Below, in pieces: positions 37,790 through 46,058 of a stretch of DNA of 64,000 nt. Position 1 is the stretch's first letter, and the number at the start of each line of letters is the position of its first letter. The DNA is from Kutzneria sp. CA-103260 (GTDB taxonomy: Bacteria > Actinomycetota > Actinomycetes > Mycobacteriales > Pseudonocardiaceae): positions 6,820,001-6,884,000 of the forward strand of contig NZ_CP073318.1 in assembly GCF_018263855.1 (NCBI RefSeq). Reading direction: 5' to 3'. Under the pieces are notes generated by a model. It saw only the letters and a program-made list of their open reading frames with translations. It had not been told where the DNA came from and did not search any database. A program made the position numbers and the translations under genes.

Positions 37790-38113
37790 GGCTTATCGTG
37801 CGCTGGCACCGTGCTGCGCGTGTACTTGGTTTAGACCACGACTAGACCGCCGCGGCAAGGTCAGAATTTGATGGCGGGTGCCAGGGCCGTACGGGCCGCG
37901 GCCCACCCTGGCCAGCTGAGTGGAAGGTCCTCAGAGGCGGCATCCACACCTCACACCGCTCTCCCCAGCTGCAACGCCTGCCACTACACCACACCTGCAC
38001 CGTCCGCCGGACGGTGCAACACCCGCCAAGCCCCCGCGACCATCGTTGTCCAGCATCATCTAGGGCAGGAATTTGCTCCGGGGGCCGGGCTGTCGGCGCC
38101 CTAAGAGCTTGTC
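37790..38113. other. Non-coding stretch with a strong palindrome
   Basis: About 320 bp with no supportable gene. Its notable content is a perfect 23-bp palindrome at 37996-38018, described separately, and the start of IS5-like terminal sequence near 38105. Confidence 0.4.
37996..38018. terminator. Perfect 11-bp inverted repeat with one-base centre
   Basis: TGCACCGTCCG is followed by C and then its exact reverse complement. The very short centre means a real hairpin would have nine paired bases and a 5-nt loop or similar. No U-tract follows on either strand. It might end the leftward or rightward transcript, serve as an operator for a dimeric regulator, or be an old transposon end. Confidence 0.35.
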
Positions 38114-38215
38114 TTACGTGGCGAGGGTTGCGAGTTTCTTGTAGCAGGTCATCCATGAAGGAGCGGGGCCGGTCAAGTCCTTGACGAGGACGAGCTGACA
38201 TTGTTTTGCTGCTTT
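38114..38215 (-). pseudogene. 3' tail of an IS5-like transposase gene
   Basis: The minus strand reads LVLVKDLTGPAPSWMTCYKK and then LATLAT before TAA at 38114-38116. This resembles the C-terminus of actinobacterial IS5-family transposases, and GAGCTTGTCTTAC at 38105-38117 resembles one of their terminal repeats. Only about 34 codons remain; no other part of the element was found nearby. Recognition rests on memory of such tails and is tentative. Confidence 0.3.
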
Positions 38216-38568
38216 CCGGCTTGGTGTGGGCATGCGCGCATGAGGCGTCGGGGTCCAGGCTGGCCGCAGGCCACCCCACAGGGGCCTGGCCTTGACACCG
38301 ACGTCGTGCGCGCGATCCTGGTTGTGCCGGAAGAAGCGGTGCTCCCCTCATTCTGTGGTCGGGGCAGGGGGACGTGAGGTCGCGTTCACCAGGCTCCGGA
38401 CCAGTGCCGGAGGGCAGACCGAGAACTCAGCTGCCGGTCATCCATTCGCGTGTCGGCATGGTGAGCTGCGACCGTGACCAGACGGGGCCAATCAGAGCGG
38501 CGAGCACGCCACTATGAGGTGGGCCTCAGACCTGCTTCGGCCGCGCGTCTGGTCACGTCCGACCCCGC

Positions 38569-39595
38569 TCACGCCGTGTCCGTGACGACCTGGTTCGGGG
38601 CACGAATACGCCCGTCACGCAGGCCGTAGAACACGAGGGTGAGCAGCTTGCGGGCCACCGCGACGGTGGCGGTGTTGCGGCCTCGACGGGCGGTGATCCC
38701 CGCCCGGGTGGCCACCAGCCAGCCAGCGGTGGCCGGGATCTTCTGGGCGGCCTCGACCGCGGCCCACCGCACCAGGGTGGAGCCCTGCTTGGTGATCGGG
38801 CCACGGTGCACCGTGGTGTCGGACTCACGCTGGCGTGGGGTCAGTCCCGCCCACGAACACAACTGGCGGGGGCCGAGGAAGCGGTGCGCGTCCCCAATCT
38901 CGGCCACGAAGATCGCCGCCAGGGTCGGCCCGACCCCGGGAATGGCCTGGATCGCGGCGAACCCAGCGTGACCGGCCAACCGAGCGGATACCAGCTTGGC
39001 GGCCAGGTCGATCTCGAAGTCCAGCGACTCGATCAGCCGGCATAACGCGTTGACCCGTGCCCGATACGCCCGATCCAGCGGGGCCTGGGTCAACAGCTGT
39101 CGGCCGCGGACCCCGAACAGGTCCGTCACCGGCAGGTGCAGGCCCTGTTTGGCCAGCACCGCGTGCACCCCGGCCTTCAGACCGCTGCGGAGGTCGACCA
39201 GTTTGGCCCGGTGCCGCACCAACTCCCGCAGCTCGCGGGTTTCGGGTGGGGCGATCCAGGCTTCGGGCAACCGGCCCATCCGCAGCAGGTCGGCAAGGTC
39301 CGCGGCGTCCCGCACGTCGTTCTTCACCCGCCGATAGGCGAATCCCTTGATTCCCAACGGGTGCGCGAGGTGCACGTGGGCGCCAGCCTCGGCCAGCACG
39401 TCCGCGGCCCAGTACCAGCCGTAGGTGGCTTCCAACACCGCTTCCGGTTCTGGGCCGGCCTTGCCGAGTTCCTGACCTAACGCGATGGGGTCGTTGGTGA
39501 TCCGGACCGTGGCCAGGTGCTCGCCTGCCGCAGTCTGGCGCACGATCACCGACCGGTGTCGGTGCAGATCGATCCCGACGAACTGTTGCCGTCAT
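38569..39595 (-). pseudogene. IS110-family transposase, 5' frameshift
   Basis: Codons from GTG 39549 to 38569 give 326 residues of an IS110-type DEDD transposase. The RuvC-like part includes VLEATYGWYWAADVL and KNDVRDAADLADLLRMG; the C-terminal part (IPGVGPTLAAIFVAEIGD, LCSWAGLTPRQRESD, GPITKQGSTLVRWAAVEAA) holds the catalytic serine region. The first catalytic Asp, in FVGIDLHRHRSVIVRQ, is encoded at 39568-39570, upstream of that GTG, where the frame is closed by TGA (39592-39594). The nearest ATG (39595) is one base out of frame. As sequenced the enzyme should be dead. The upstream non-coding 39.6-39.7 kb would be where a bridge RNA lies. Confidence 0.75.
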
Positions 39596-40330
39596 ACTCA
39601 GACACGGGGGCCTCCTTCGTCGTGTTGACGTGAGAACCCGAGTGTCCGCTCGGGACCACGAGGAGCGGAGGCCCCGCTCCTTCATCCCATCAGATCACTG
39701 TCTCACCAGGATGAGTTCGCGGCGGCTCCGGCGATCAACTTCGCGCTGTGGGATCAGATTCTCGCCTGCTTCGGGAGTTTCTCCAGTTCCCGCCGTACAC
39801 GCTGACATAGGCGACGGCATCGCCGGCGTCGATCTACTCCTGACCACGGCGGACGAGATCGTGCCGGACTGGTGTCGACATGAGGTTGACGTTCGTCGCA
39901 TCTCGAGCGCAAGTTTGGCCGGCAGTTCGAAATCGAGCACCGCACGGCTGAGCAGCTCTCGGCAACACAGGAAAACCTGGCATTGTCTCATGTTTCATGC
40001 ACAACTAGAGCGCCCGCAATCAGGTTCACCCGATAGTAAGAAAAACCCACAACAAGGTTCCTTCACGTGTCACTCTTCGAGTTTACCCAGCCGTGTTATC
40101 TCCCTAATTTTCTGGAGTTTCTACGACATTAGGCTGAAGCTTCAAGAAGCTACACCTAGTCGATGTTGTGACCGTTATCGTGGCTTACGACGGCACGCGT
40201 GAACCCGAGAAGGCGCCAGTAGCGGGCTACAGCGGCCGCAACGAAAACAGTCCATATTGGACGATCAGGGCCGCGGCCCTGTCAGTCGACCAAGCGATTG
40301 CAACGGTGGCAACAGAAGGCGAGTTCCGCG
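39596..40330. other. IS110 flank and ABC operon leader
   Basis: Over 700 bp without a supportable gene. The first part (39600-39720) has inverted GC-rich blocks (GAGCGGAGGCCCCGCTC type) typical of the non-coding end of IS110 elements. The section 40000-40160 is AT-rich and probably holds the promoter of the transporter operon. Frames at 39630-40202 and 40168-40596 are not convincing. Confidence 0.4.
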
Positions 40331-41323
40331 TTGGCGCTGAGATACCTGGCCAGGAGGATCTTCGGATGGTTCGTCATGATCGTCATGGCCACCAACCTGA
40401 CCTACGTGTTGGCCAGTCTTCTCCTGGATCCTCGCGCCAACTATCTCCAGCAGCGGCCACCCCGCTCGCCGCAGGAGATCGCCCGCGCGCTTGCCCCGTA
40501 CAACCTGGACCCCAACACTCCGTTGCTGGAGCGCTGGTGGAGGTGGATCACCGGCGTCGTCGGACACTGGAACTGGGGCACCTCCCCGGTCGGTGACAGT
40601 GTCAACATCCAGATCGCAGCCCGGGTCAGCGTCAGTGCCCAACTGGTGCTGTTCTCCCTGATCCTAAGTACTGTCATCGGCGTTAGCCTGGGCGTGTACA
40701 CCGCGTCGCGGCAGTACCGCCTTGCCGACCGGTTCCACCAAGCGCTCTCAGTCATCGCGTTGAACATCCCGGTCGTGGTCGCCGCGCTGGCGGCGGTTGT
40801 GCTCGCGATCGCCCTCAAGCAGCGATTGGGAACCACGTTGCTGTACGTCGCGGGCACGCAGTCTCCCACGGTCAGCGGGTTCTGGCCGCTGCTGATCGAC
40901 CGCATCCAACACTTGGTACTGCCCACGATCGTTCTCACCGCCACCAGTTACGCGGGCAACCACCTGCTCCAGCGCACGCTGTTGCTGGACACCATCAACT
41001 CCGACTACGTCCGGATGGCGCGAGCAAAAGGGTTGACCCGTCGGCAGGCCATCCGCCGTCACGGGCTGCGCACCTGTCTGATCCCGGTGGCTACGTACGT
41101 CGCGTTCGCGATGCCGGCGGTGTTCACCGGCTCGGTGATCATCGAGAAAATCTTTGCATGGCAAGGCATGGGCGACTACTTCATGCAGACCATCAGTAAC
41201 AACGATGTTCACGGCACTGTCGCGGTCGCGGCCTTCGGCGCGCTGATGACGGCGGTTGGCGCGATCCTGGCCGACATTGTCGCCGTGGCACTCGACCCAA
41301 GGGTCCGGGCGAGCCGAGCATGA
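40331..41323 (+). CDS. ABC peptide-type transporter permease (DppB/OppB-like)
   Basis: A 330-residue inner-membrane permease with six hydrophobic segments. It opens with the family's short basic end and first helix (ALRYLARRIFGWFVMIVM), has a long extracytoplasmic stretch, and carries the ATPase-coupling EAA-like loop as DYVRMARAKGLTRRQAIRRHG. The last part, GSVIIEKIFAWQGMGDYF, is typical of DppB/OppB. I place the start at TTG 40331, where AGAAGGCGAG lies eight bases before; TTG 40298 is open but has no ribosome site. It is the first of four transporter genes and overlaps the next permease by 4 nt. Substrate is probably a peptide or similar solute. Confidence 0.88.
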   Translation: MALRYLARRIFGWFVMIVMATNLTYVLASLLLDPRANYLQQRPPRSPQEIARALAPYNLDPNTPLLERWWRWITGVVGHWNWGTSPVGDSVNIQIAARVSVSAQLVLFSLILSTVIGVSLGVYTASRQYRLADRFHQALSVIALNIPVVVAALAAVVLAIALKQRLGTTLLYVAGTQSPTVSGFWPLLIDRIQHLVLPTIVLTATSYAGNHLLQRTLLLDTINSDYVRMARAKGLTRRQAIRRHGLRTCLIPVATYVAFAMPAVFTGSVIIEKIFAWQGMGDYFMQTISNNDVHGTVAVAAFGALMTAVGAILADIVAVALDPRVRASRA

Positions 41324-42267
41324 CCGCACACATCCCCGATCCCCAACTACGTGTCGATGACCTCGACGCGAAACTGTCCCTGAAGGAGGAACGCGGGAAG
41401 CGCCGTAGCCGATACACGAGCAGACGTCATCTTTACCTACGTCGGTTCCTGCGCAACAAGGCAGCGGTCGCCGGTGTGGTGCTCTTCGGTCTACTCGTGG
41501 TGTTCGCGTTGGTCGGTGGCGTGCTCACCTCCTACAGCTATGGCGACGTCGACTTCGCCAATCTCACTGCCGCGCCCTCGCCTGAGCACTTGTTCGGCAC
41601 CAACGCGAGCGGCAACGACACATACGCCCAGGCCGTGCACGGTCTGGGCCGCTCGCTGATCATCGCGATCAGCGTCTCGTTGCTCACGACGCTCGCCTCG
41701 GCGTTCATCGGTGCAGCCGCGGCCTACTTCGGCGGTGTGACCGAGCGCGTGATCCTCGGTGTCGTGCACTTCCTGATGGTGGTACCCGCGTTCCTGATCC
41801 TGGCGTTGGTGGCGCAGCAGGCTCGTGGTAGCTGGTGGGCGCTGATCGTGGTGCTCACGCTCTTCGGCTGGATGTACAACGCACGGATGGTGTGGTCGCT
41901 GGGCAGGTCACTGCGGGAACGAGAGTACGTGCAGGCTGCGCGGTTCATGAACGTCGGTTCGGTGCGCATCGTGGTCCGCCATCTCATCCCCAACATCGGC
42001 TCGCTGTTCGTCGTCACGTTCCCCCTCGGTGTGGTGGCGACCGTGCAGAGCGAGACGACGCTGTCGTTTGTCGGGTTTGGCGTGCAACTACCCGACGTGT
42101 CGCTGGGCACCATGCTCAACGACGGCGCCCAATCGGTGTCCAGCGCGCCGTGGCTGTTCTTCTTTCCGGCCGCGCTGGTGACGTCGCTGACGGTGTCGAT
42201 GGCGGTGATCGGGGACGGGGTGCGGGACGCGCTCGATCCCTCGTCACGGTCGGGGGGCCGGGCATGA
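41320..42267 (+). CDS. ABC peptide-type transporter permease (DppC/OppC-like)
   Basis: A 315-residue permease, partner of the upstream one. It has the cytoplasmic N-terminal extension usual in DppC/OppC, the first helix AAVAGVVLFGLLVVFALVGG, the segment HLFGTNASGNDTYAQAVHGL (the family's HxLGTDxxGxD motif, here FGTNASGND), and the coupling loop EREYVQAARFMNVGSVRIV. Its ATG overlaps the previous stop (ATGA) and its own stop overlaps the ATPase gene start at 42264 in the same way. The heterodimer with the first permease would form the membrane channel. Confidence 0.88.
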   Translation: MTAHIPDPQLRVDDLDAKLSLKEERGKRRSRYTSRRHLYLRRFLRNKAAVAGVVLFGLLVVFALVGGVLTSYSYGDVDFANLTAAPSPEHLFGTNASGNDTYAQAVHGLGRSLIIAISVSLLTTLASAFIGAAAAYFGGVTERVILGVVHFLMVVPAFLILALVAQQARGSWWALIVVLTLFGWMYNARMVWSLGRSLREREYVQAARFMNVGSVRIVVRHLIPNIGSLFVVTFPLGVVATVQSETTLSFVGFGVQLPDVSLGTMLNDGAQSVSSAPWLFFFPAALVTSLTVSMAVIGDGVRDALDPSSRSGGRA

Positions 42268-44336
42268 ACGCACCGGTGGATGGCCCGGTGATGGCGGTTC
42301 GCGACCTTGAGGTGGCATTCCCGTCGGAGGCAGGACGAGTCAGCGCGGTCCGAGGTATCGACCTTGACGTGTATCCGGGCCGCACACTGGGCATCGTCGG
42401 CGAGTCTGGTTCAGGCAAATCCGTCACGGCGATGGCGATCATGGGACTGCTGCCGGACTACGCCGCGGTCTCCGGCAGCATCATCCTCGGCGGCCGAGAG
42501 TTGCTCGGTCTTGATGACACGCGGATGTCGAAGGTCCGCGGCCGTGAGATCGGGATGGTCTTCCAGGATCCACTGTCATCACTGACACCGATCTTCTCCG
42601 TGGGCACTCAGATCGTCGAGGCCCTGCGGGTTCATCAGGACATGGGCAAGCACGCCGCGTGGGAACGGGCCACGGAGCTGATGGACCTCGTCGGGATTCC
42701 CAACGCCCGGGCGCGGGCGAGATCGTTCCCGCACGAGTTCTCCGGCGGCATGCGCCAGCGGGTCGTGATCGCCATCGCTATCGCCAACAGCCCGCGCCTG
42801 ATCATCGCCGACGAACCCACCACCGCGTTGGACGTCACGGTGCAGGCACAAATCCTCGACGTGCTCAGGCTCGCTCAGGCCGAGACCGGCGCGGCGTTGA
42901 TCCTGGTGACGCACGACTTGGGTGTGGTGGCGGGCATCGCCGACGAGGTGATGGTGATGTACGCGGGTAAGGCGGTGGAAACCGCGTCGGCCGACGAACT
43001 GTTCGCCGAACCCCGGATGCCGTACACGATTGGCCTGCTCGGCGCCGTTCCCCGCATCGACGTCACCGAGCGCCGGCCCTTGGTTCCGATCACGGGCACC
43101 CCGCCGTCGATGCTCAACCTGCCCGCAGGGTGCCCGTTCCGGCTGCGCTGCCCGCTGGCCACCAGCCGGTGCGCGCAGGACGAGCCTGAGCTGATGGCGG
43201 TGCCAACGGCGATCGTGGGCGCGCATTCCTCGGCCTGCGTCCGCGCGCACGCCATCATCGGTGGTCTGATCGACGATGCCGAGATCTACCCACGCAGCCC
43301 GTTCCCCACGGTGCCGGTGGTCGTGCCCCGTGAGCAGCGTGCCGCCGTGCTCGAGCTGACCAACGTCCATAAGACGTTCCCGCTATTCAAGGGCACCATT
43401 CTCAAGCGCAGGGTGGGATCGGTGCATGCCGTTGCCGGCGTCGATCTCGACGTCCGCGAGGGCGAGAGTGTCGGGCTCGTGGGCGAGTCGGGGTGCGGCA
43501 AGACCAGCACCCTGCTGGAAATCATGAACTTGCGCCCGCCCGAGCATGGCAGCATCCGCGTGGCCGGCGTCGATGTCGCCGAGATCCGGGGCCGTGCACA
43601 GAAACGCGATGTGCGGCACACGCTGCAGATGGTGTTCCAGGACCCGATGGGCGCGCTGGATCCGCGGCTGACGGTGGCCGACATCCTGGCGGAGCCGCTG
43701 ACCGCGATGGGGGAACGCGATCAGAGGGTGATCGGCGAGCGCGTTGAGGAGCTCATGGCGCTGGTCGGTCTCGATCCGGCACACAGCGACCGTTTTCCCG
43801 CGGCATTCTCGGGAGGGCAGCGCCAGCGCATCGGTATTGCCCGCGCGCTGGCCACTAACCCCGCCCTGGTCGTACTCGACGAGCCGGTGTCGGCATTGGA
43901 CGTATCGATCCAAGCCGGCGTGCTCAACCTGCTCAACGACTTGAAGGCCACGCTCGGACTGTCCTACCTGTTCGTGGCTCACGACCTGGCGGTGGTGCGG
44001 CACATCTGCGACCGGGTGGCCGTGATGTATCTGGGCCGCATCGTGGAGATCGGCAGTGTTGACGACCTGTTCGACAGCCCGCAGCACCCGTACACCCAGG
44101 CGCTGCTCTCGGCGGTGCCGGTGCCCGATCCGAAGGTCGAACGCGCCCGCGAGCGGATGATCCTGCGCGACGAGCCACCCAGCCCTACTGATTCGCTGCC
44201 TGGCTGCGGATTCGCCCCGCGGTGCCCGCTACGCCCGACCCTGAGCTGCGCGGAGCGCGCCCGGTGCACGGGCGAGATCCCGCGACTGACCGGGGACGGA
44301 GTGTCCGACCACCTGAATGCCTGTCACTTCCGTTGA
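42264..44336 (+). CDS. ABC transporter double ATP-binding protein (DppD-DppF fusion type)
   Basis: A 690-residue protein with two complete ABC ATPase domains. The first has Walker A GESGSGKSVTAM, signature FSGGMRQR and Walker B LIIADEPTTALD. The second begins near residue 355 and has GESGCGKTSTLLE, FSGGQRQR and LVVLDEPVSALD. Each ends in the oligopeptide-ABC C-terminal motif with cysteines (GCPFRLRCPLATSRC; GCGFAPRCPLRPTLSC), which in this family can bind an iron-sulphur cluster. Fusion of the two ATPases is common in actinobacterial peptide importers. The start is the ATG at 42264 overlapping the permease stop; the frame is open further upstream, but only as antisense-like sequence. Confidence 0.92.
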   Translation: MNAPVDGPVMAVRDLEVAFPSEAGRVSAVRGIDLDVYPGRTLGIVGESGSGKSVTAMAIMGLLPDYAAVSGSIILGGRELLGLDDTRMSKVRGREIGMVFQDPLSSLTPIFSVGTQIVEALRVHQDMGKHAAWERATELMDLVGIPNARARARSFPHEFSGGMRQRVVIAIAIANSPRLIIADEPTTALDVTVQAQILDVLRLAQAETGAALILVTHDLGVVAGIADEVMVMYAGKAVETASADELFAEPRMPYTIGLLGAVPRIDVTERRPLVPITGTPPSMLNLPAGCPFRLRCPLATSRCAQDEPELMAVPTAIVGAHSSACVRAHAIIGGLIDDAEIYPRSPFPTVPVVVPREQRAAVLELTNVHKTFPLFKGTILKRRVGSVHAVAGVDLDVREGESVGLVGESGCGKTSTLLEIMNLRPPEHGSIRVAGVDVAEIRGRAQKRDVRHTLQMVFQDPMGALDPRLTVADILAEPLTAMGERDQRVIGERVEELMALVGLDPAHSDRFPAAFSGGQRQRIGIARALATNPALVVLDEPVSALDVSIQAGVLNLLNDLKATLGLSYLFVAHDLAVVRHICDRVAVMYLGRIVEIGSVDDLFDSPQHPYTQALLSAVPVPDPKVERARERMILRDEPPSPTDSLPGCGFAPRCPLRPTLSCAERARCTGEIPRLTGDGVSDHLNACHFR

Positions 44337-44365
44337 TACCCGTTCTTGATGGGAGAGAACAAAAC

Positions 44366-46045
44366 ATGCATGGGCTGAAGACGACCGCCGCGTCGGCGGC
44401 CATTGCCGTGGTGTCGATGGCGTTGGTGGCCTGCGGCAACTCCGGCGCGACGGACACCGGCTCCACCGAGACTGCCCAGTCGCTGGCCGACAAGACCGCG
44501 TACAACCCACAGCAGTACAACAACATCAAAGACGGCGGCACTCTCACCACAGCGTTGGACGAGATCCCCCCACAGCTCAACGTGTTCCACGGCCCCGAGA
44601 CGGCCTACACGCAGATCTTGTGGAACTGGTACAACCCGATCCTGATCACCTTCACCGCCGACGGTGAGGCCCAGTACAACCCGGACTACCTGACCAACGT
44701 CAAGCAGGAGATGGCTGGCGGCAACACCAGGATCACGTACACAATGAACCCAAAAGCCGTCTACAACGACGGCACGCCCATCGACTGGACGGCGCTCGAA
44801 GCGACGTGGAAGGCCAACGACGGCAAGGATCCGGCCTATGTCGTCAACTCCAGCGACGGATACGACCGCATCACCTCGGTGACCCAGGGCCTCGACAGCC
44901 ACCAGGCAGTGGTCACGTTCAACGGTATCGATCTGTGGTGGCAGGGCCTGTTCAATACGCTGCTCAACCCGAAGGCGCTTGCGCCGGAGGTGTTCAACAA
45001 GGGCTACATCAACAACCCGCACACCGAGTGGGGTGCCGGCCCGTACGTGATCAGCAAGTTCGACCGACAGAACGGCATCGTCACGTTCGAGCGTAACCCG
45101 AAGTGGTGGGGCAGGAAGGGCAAGCTCGACAGCAGGACGTTTCTCGCCATGGAGGATTCGGCGAGCCTCAACGCGTTCAAGAATGGCCAACTCGATGCAG
45201 TCGGGGTAGGTAGCAGGGACCGCCTTGCGCAGGTGACGGGACAGCCCGGTGTGCAGATCCGCAAGGGGCCATCCCTGGACATCTCCGTGTTCGTCCTCAA
45301 CGGGGGTAGCCCGATCCTTTCGGATCCCAGGGCGCGTAAGGCGATCTTTGAGGGCATCGATCGCAACCAGATCGCCCGGCTCACCTTCCAGGGGCTGAAC
45401 TACTCCGCTGACCCAGCTGGTTCGATGGTTCTGTTGCCATTTCAAAAGGGCTACCAGGACGACTTCGGCAAGGTCATCCAGTACAGTCCGAACCAGGCCA
45501 GGATGGATCTCGACGCAGCCGGGTGGACGGCGGGCACGGACGGCACGCGGGCCAAGGGCGGTAAGCAGTTGCAGGTCAAGTATGTCATCACCGGTGATGA
45601 CAGCGTCAGCAAGGCCGTTGCCAGCGGCACTGGCGCCATGCTCAAGGACATCGGCGTCAAGCTCGACATCCAACAAGTGCCGGCATCGAACTTCTCCAAG
45701 GTCATCGATGGCAAGCAGTTCGACATGTTCTATGCTGGTATCGCTCAGGGGTCACCTTTCGGGCTCGCCACTATCTGCCAGCTATTCTGCTCGCAGTCAC
45801 AGTTCAGCAGGTCCGGCGTCAACGACCCCAAAAACGACACGCTGATCAAGTCTGTCAACACGCTGCCAACCCCGCAGGAGCAGTACGCCAAGGGGACAGA
45901 GGCCGAGGTGGCGGCATTCTCGACCTACGGCGTCATGCCAACGATCAACCCGCCAGACATCGCAGCGGTCAAGGCGGGCTTGGCCAACTACGGCGCGGAC
46001 CGCTACTTCGATGCACTGCCGGAGACTATCGGCTGGCAGAAGTAG
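44366..46045 (+). CDS. ABC transporter family 5 substrate-binding lipoprotein
   Basis: A 559-residue extracellular solute-binding protein of SBP_bac_5 type. The signal peptide (MHGLKTTAASAAIAVVSMA) ends in the lipobox LVAC, so the mature protein is lipid-anchored at the outer face of the membrane. Family features include the ILWNWYNPILITFTADGE segment, YTMNPKAVYNDGTPIDW, and WGAGPYVISKFDRQNGIVTF. It would deliver peptides or related ligands to the two permeases encoded upstream. GGGAGAG lies about nine bases before the ATG. The next gene, a SARP-type regulator, starts 13 bp after the stop, so the regulator is probably co-transcribed. Confidence 0.9.
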   Translation: MHGLKTTAASAAIAVVSMALVACGNSGATDTGSTETAQSLADKTAYNPQQYNNIKDGGTLTTALDEIPPQLNVFHGPETAYTQILWNWYNPILITFTADGEAQYNPDYLTNVKQEMAGGNTRITYTMNPKAVYNDGTPIDWTALEATWKANDGKDPAYVVNSSDGYDRITSVTQGLDSHQAVVTFNGIDLWWQGLFNTLLNPKALAPEVFNKGYINNPHTEWGAGPYVISKFDRQNGIVTFERNPKWWGRKGKLDSRTFLAMEDSASLNAFKNGQLDAVGVGSRDRLAQVTGQPGVQIRKGPSLDISVFVLNGGSPILSDPRARKAIFEGIDRNQIARLTFQGLNYSADPAGSMVLLPFQKGYQDDFGKVIQYSPNQARMDLDAAGWTAGTDGTRAKGGKQLQVKYVITGDDSVSKAVASGTGAMLKDIGVKLDIQQVPASNFSKVIDGKQFDMFYAGIAQGSPFGLATICQLFCSQSQFSRSGVNDPKNDTLIKSVNTLPTPQEQYAKGTEAEVAAFSTYGVMPTINPPDIAAVKAGLANYGADRYFDALPETIGWQK

Positions 46046-46058
46046 GAAGGAGGGGTTG

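Noticed and set aside
37842-38351. 169-codon minus-strand frame
   Set aside because: Composition is nonsense-like and it crosses the palindrome and IS5-like tail in another frame.
40168-40596. 142-codon plus-strand frame before the permease gene
   Set aside because: It runs into the permease coding region in another frame and has no ribosome site; at most its first 40 codons could be real.
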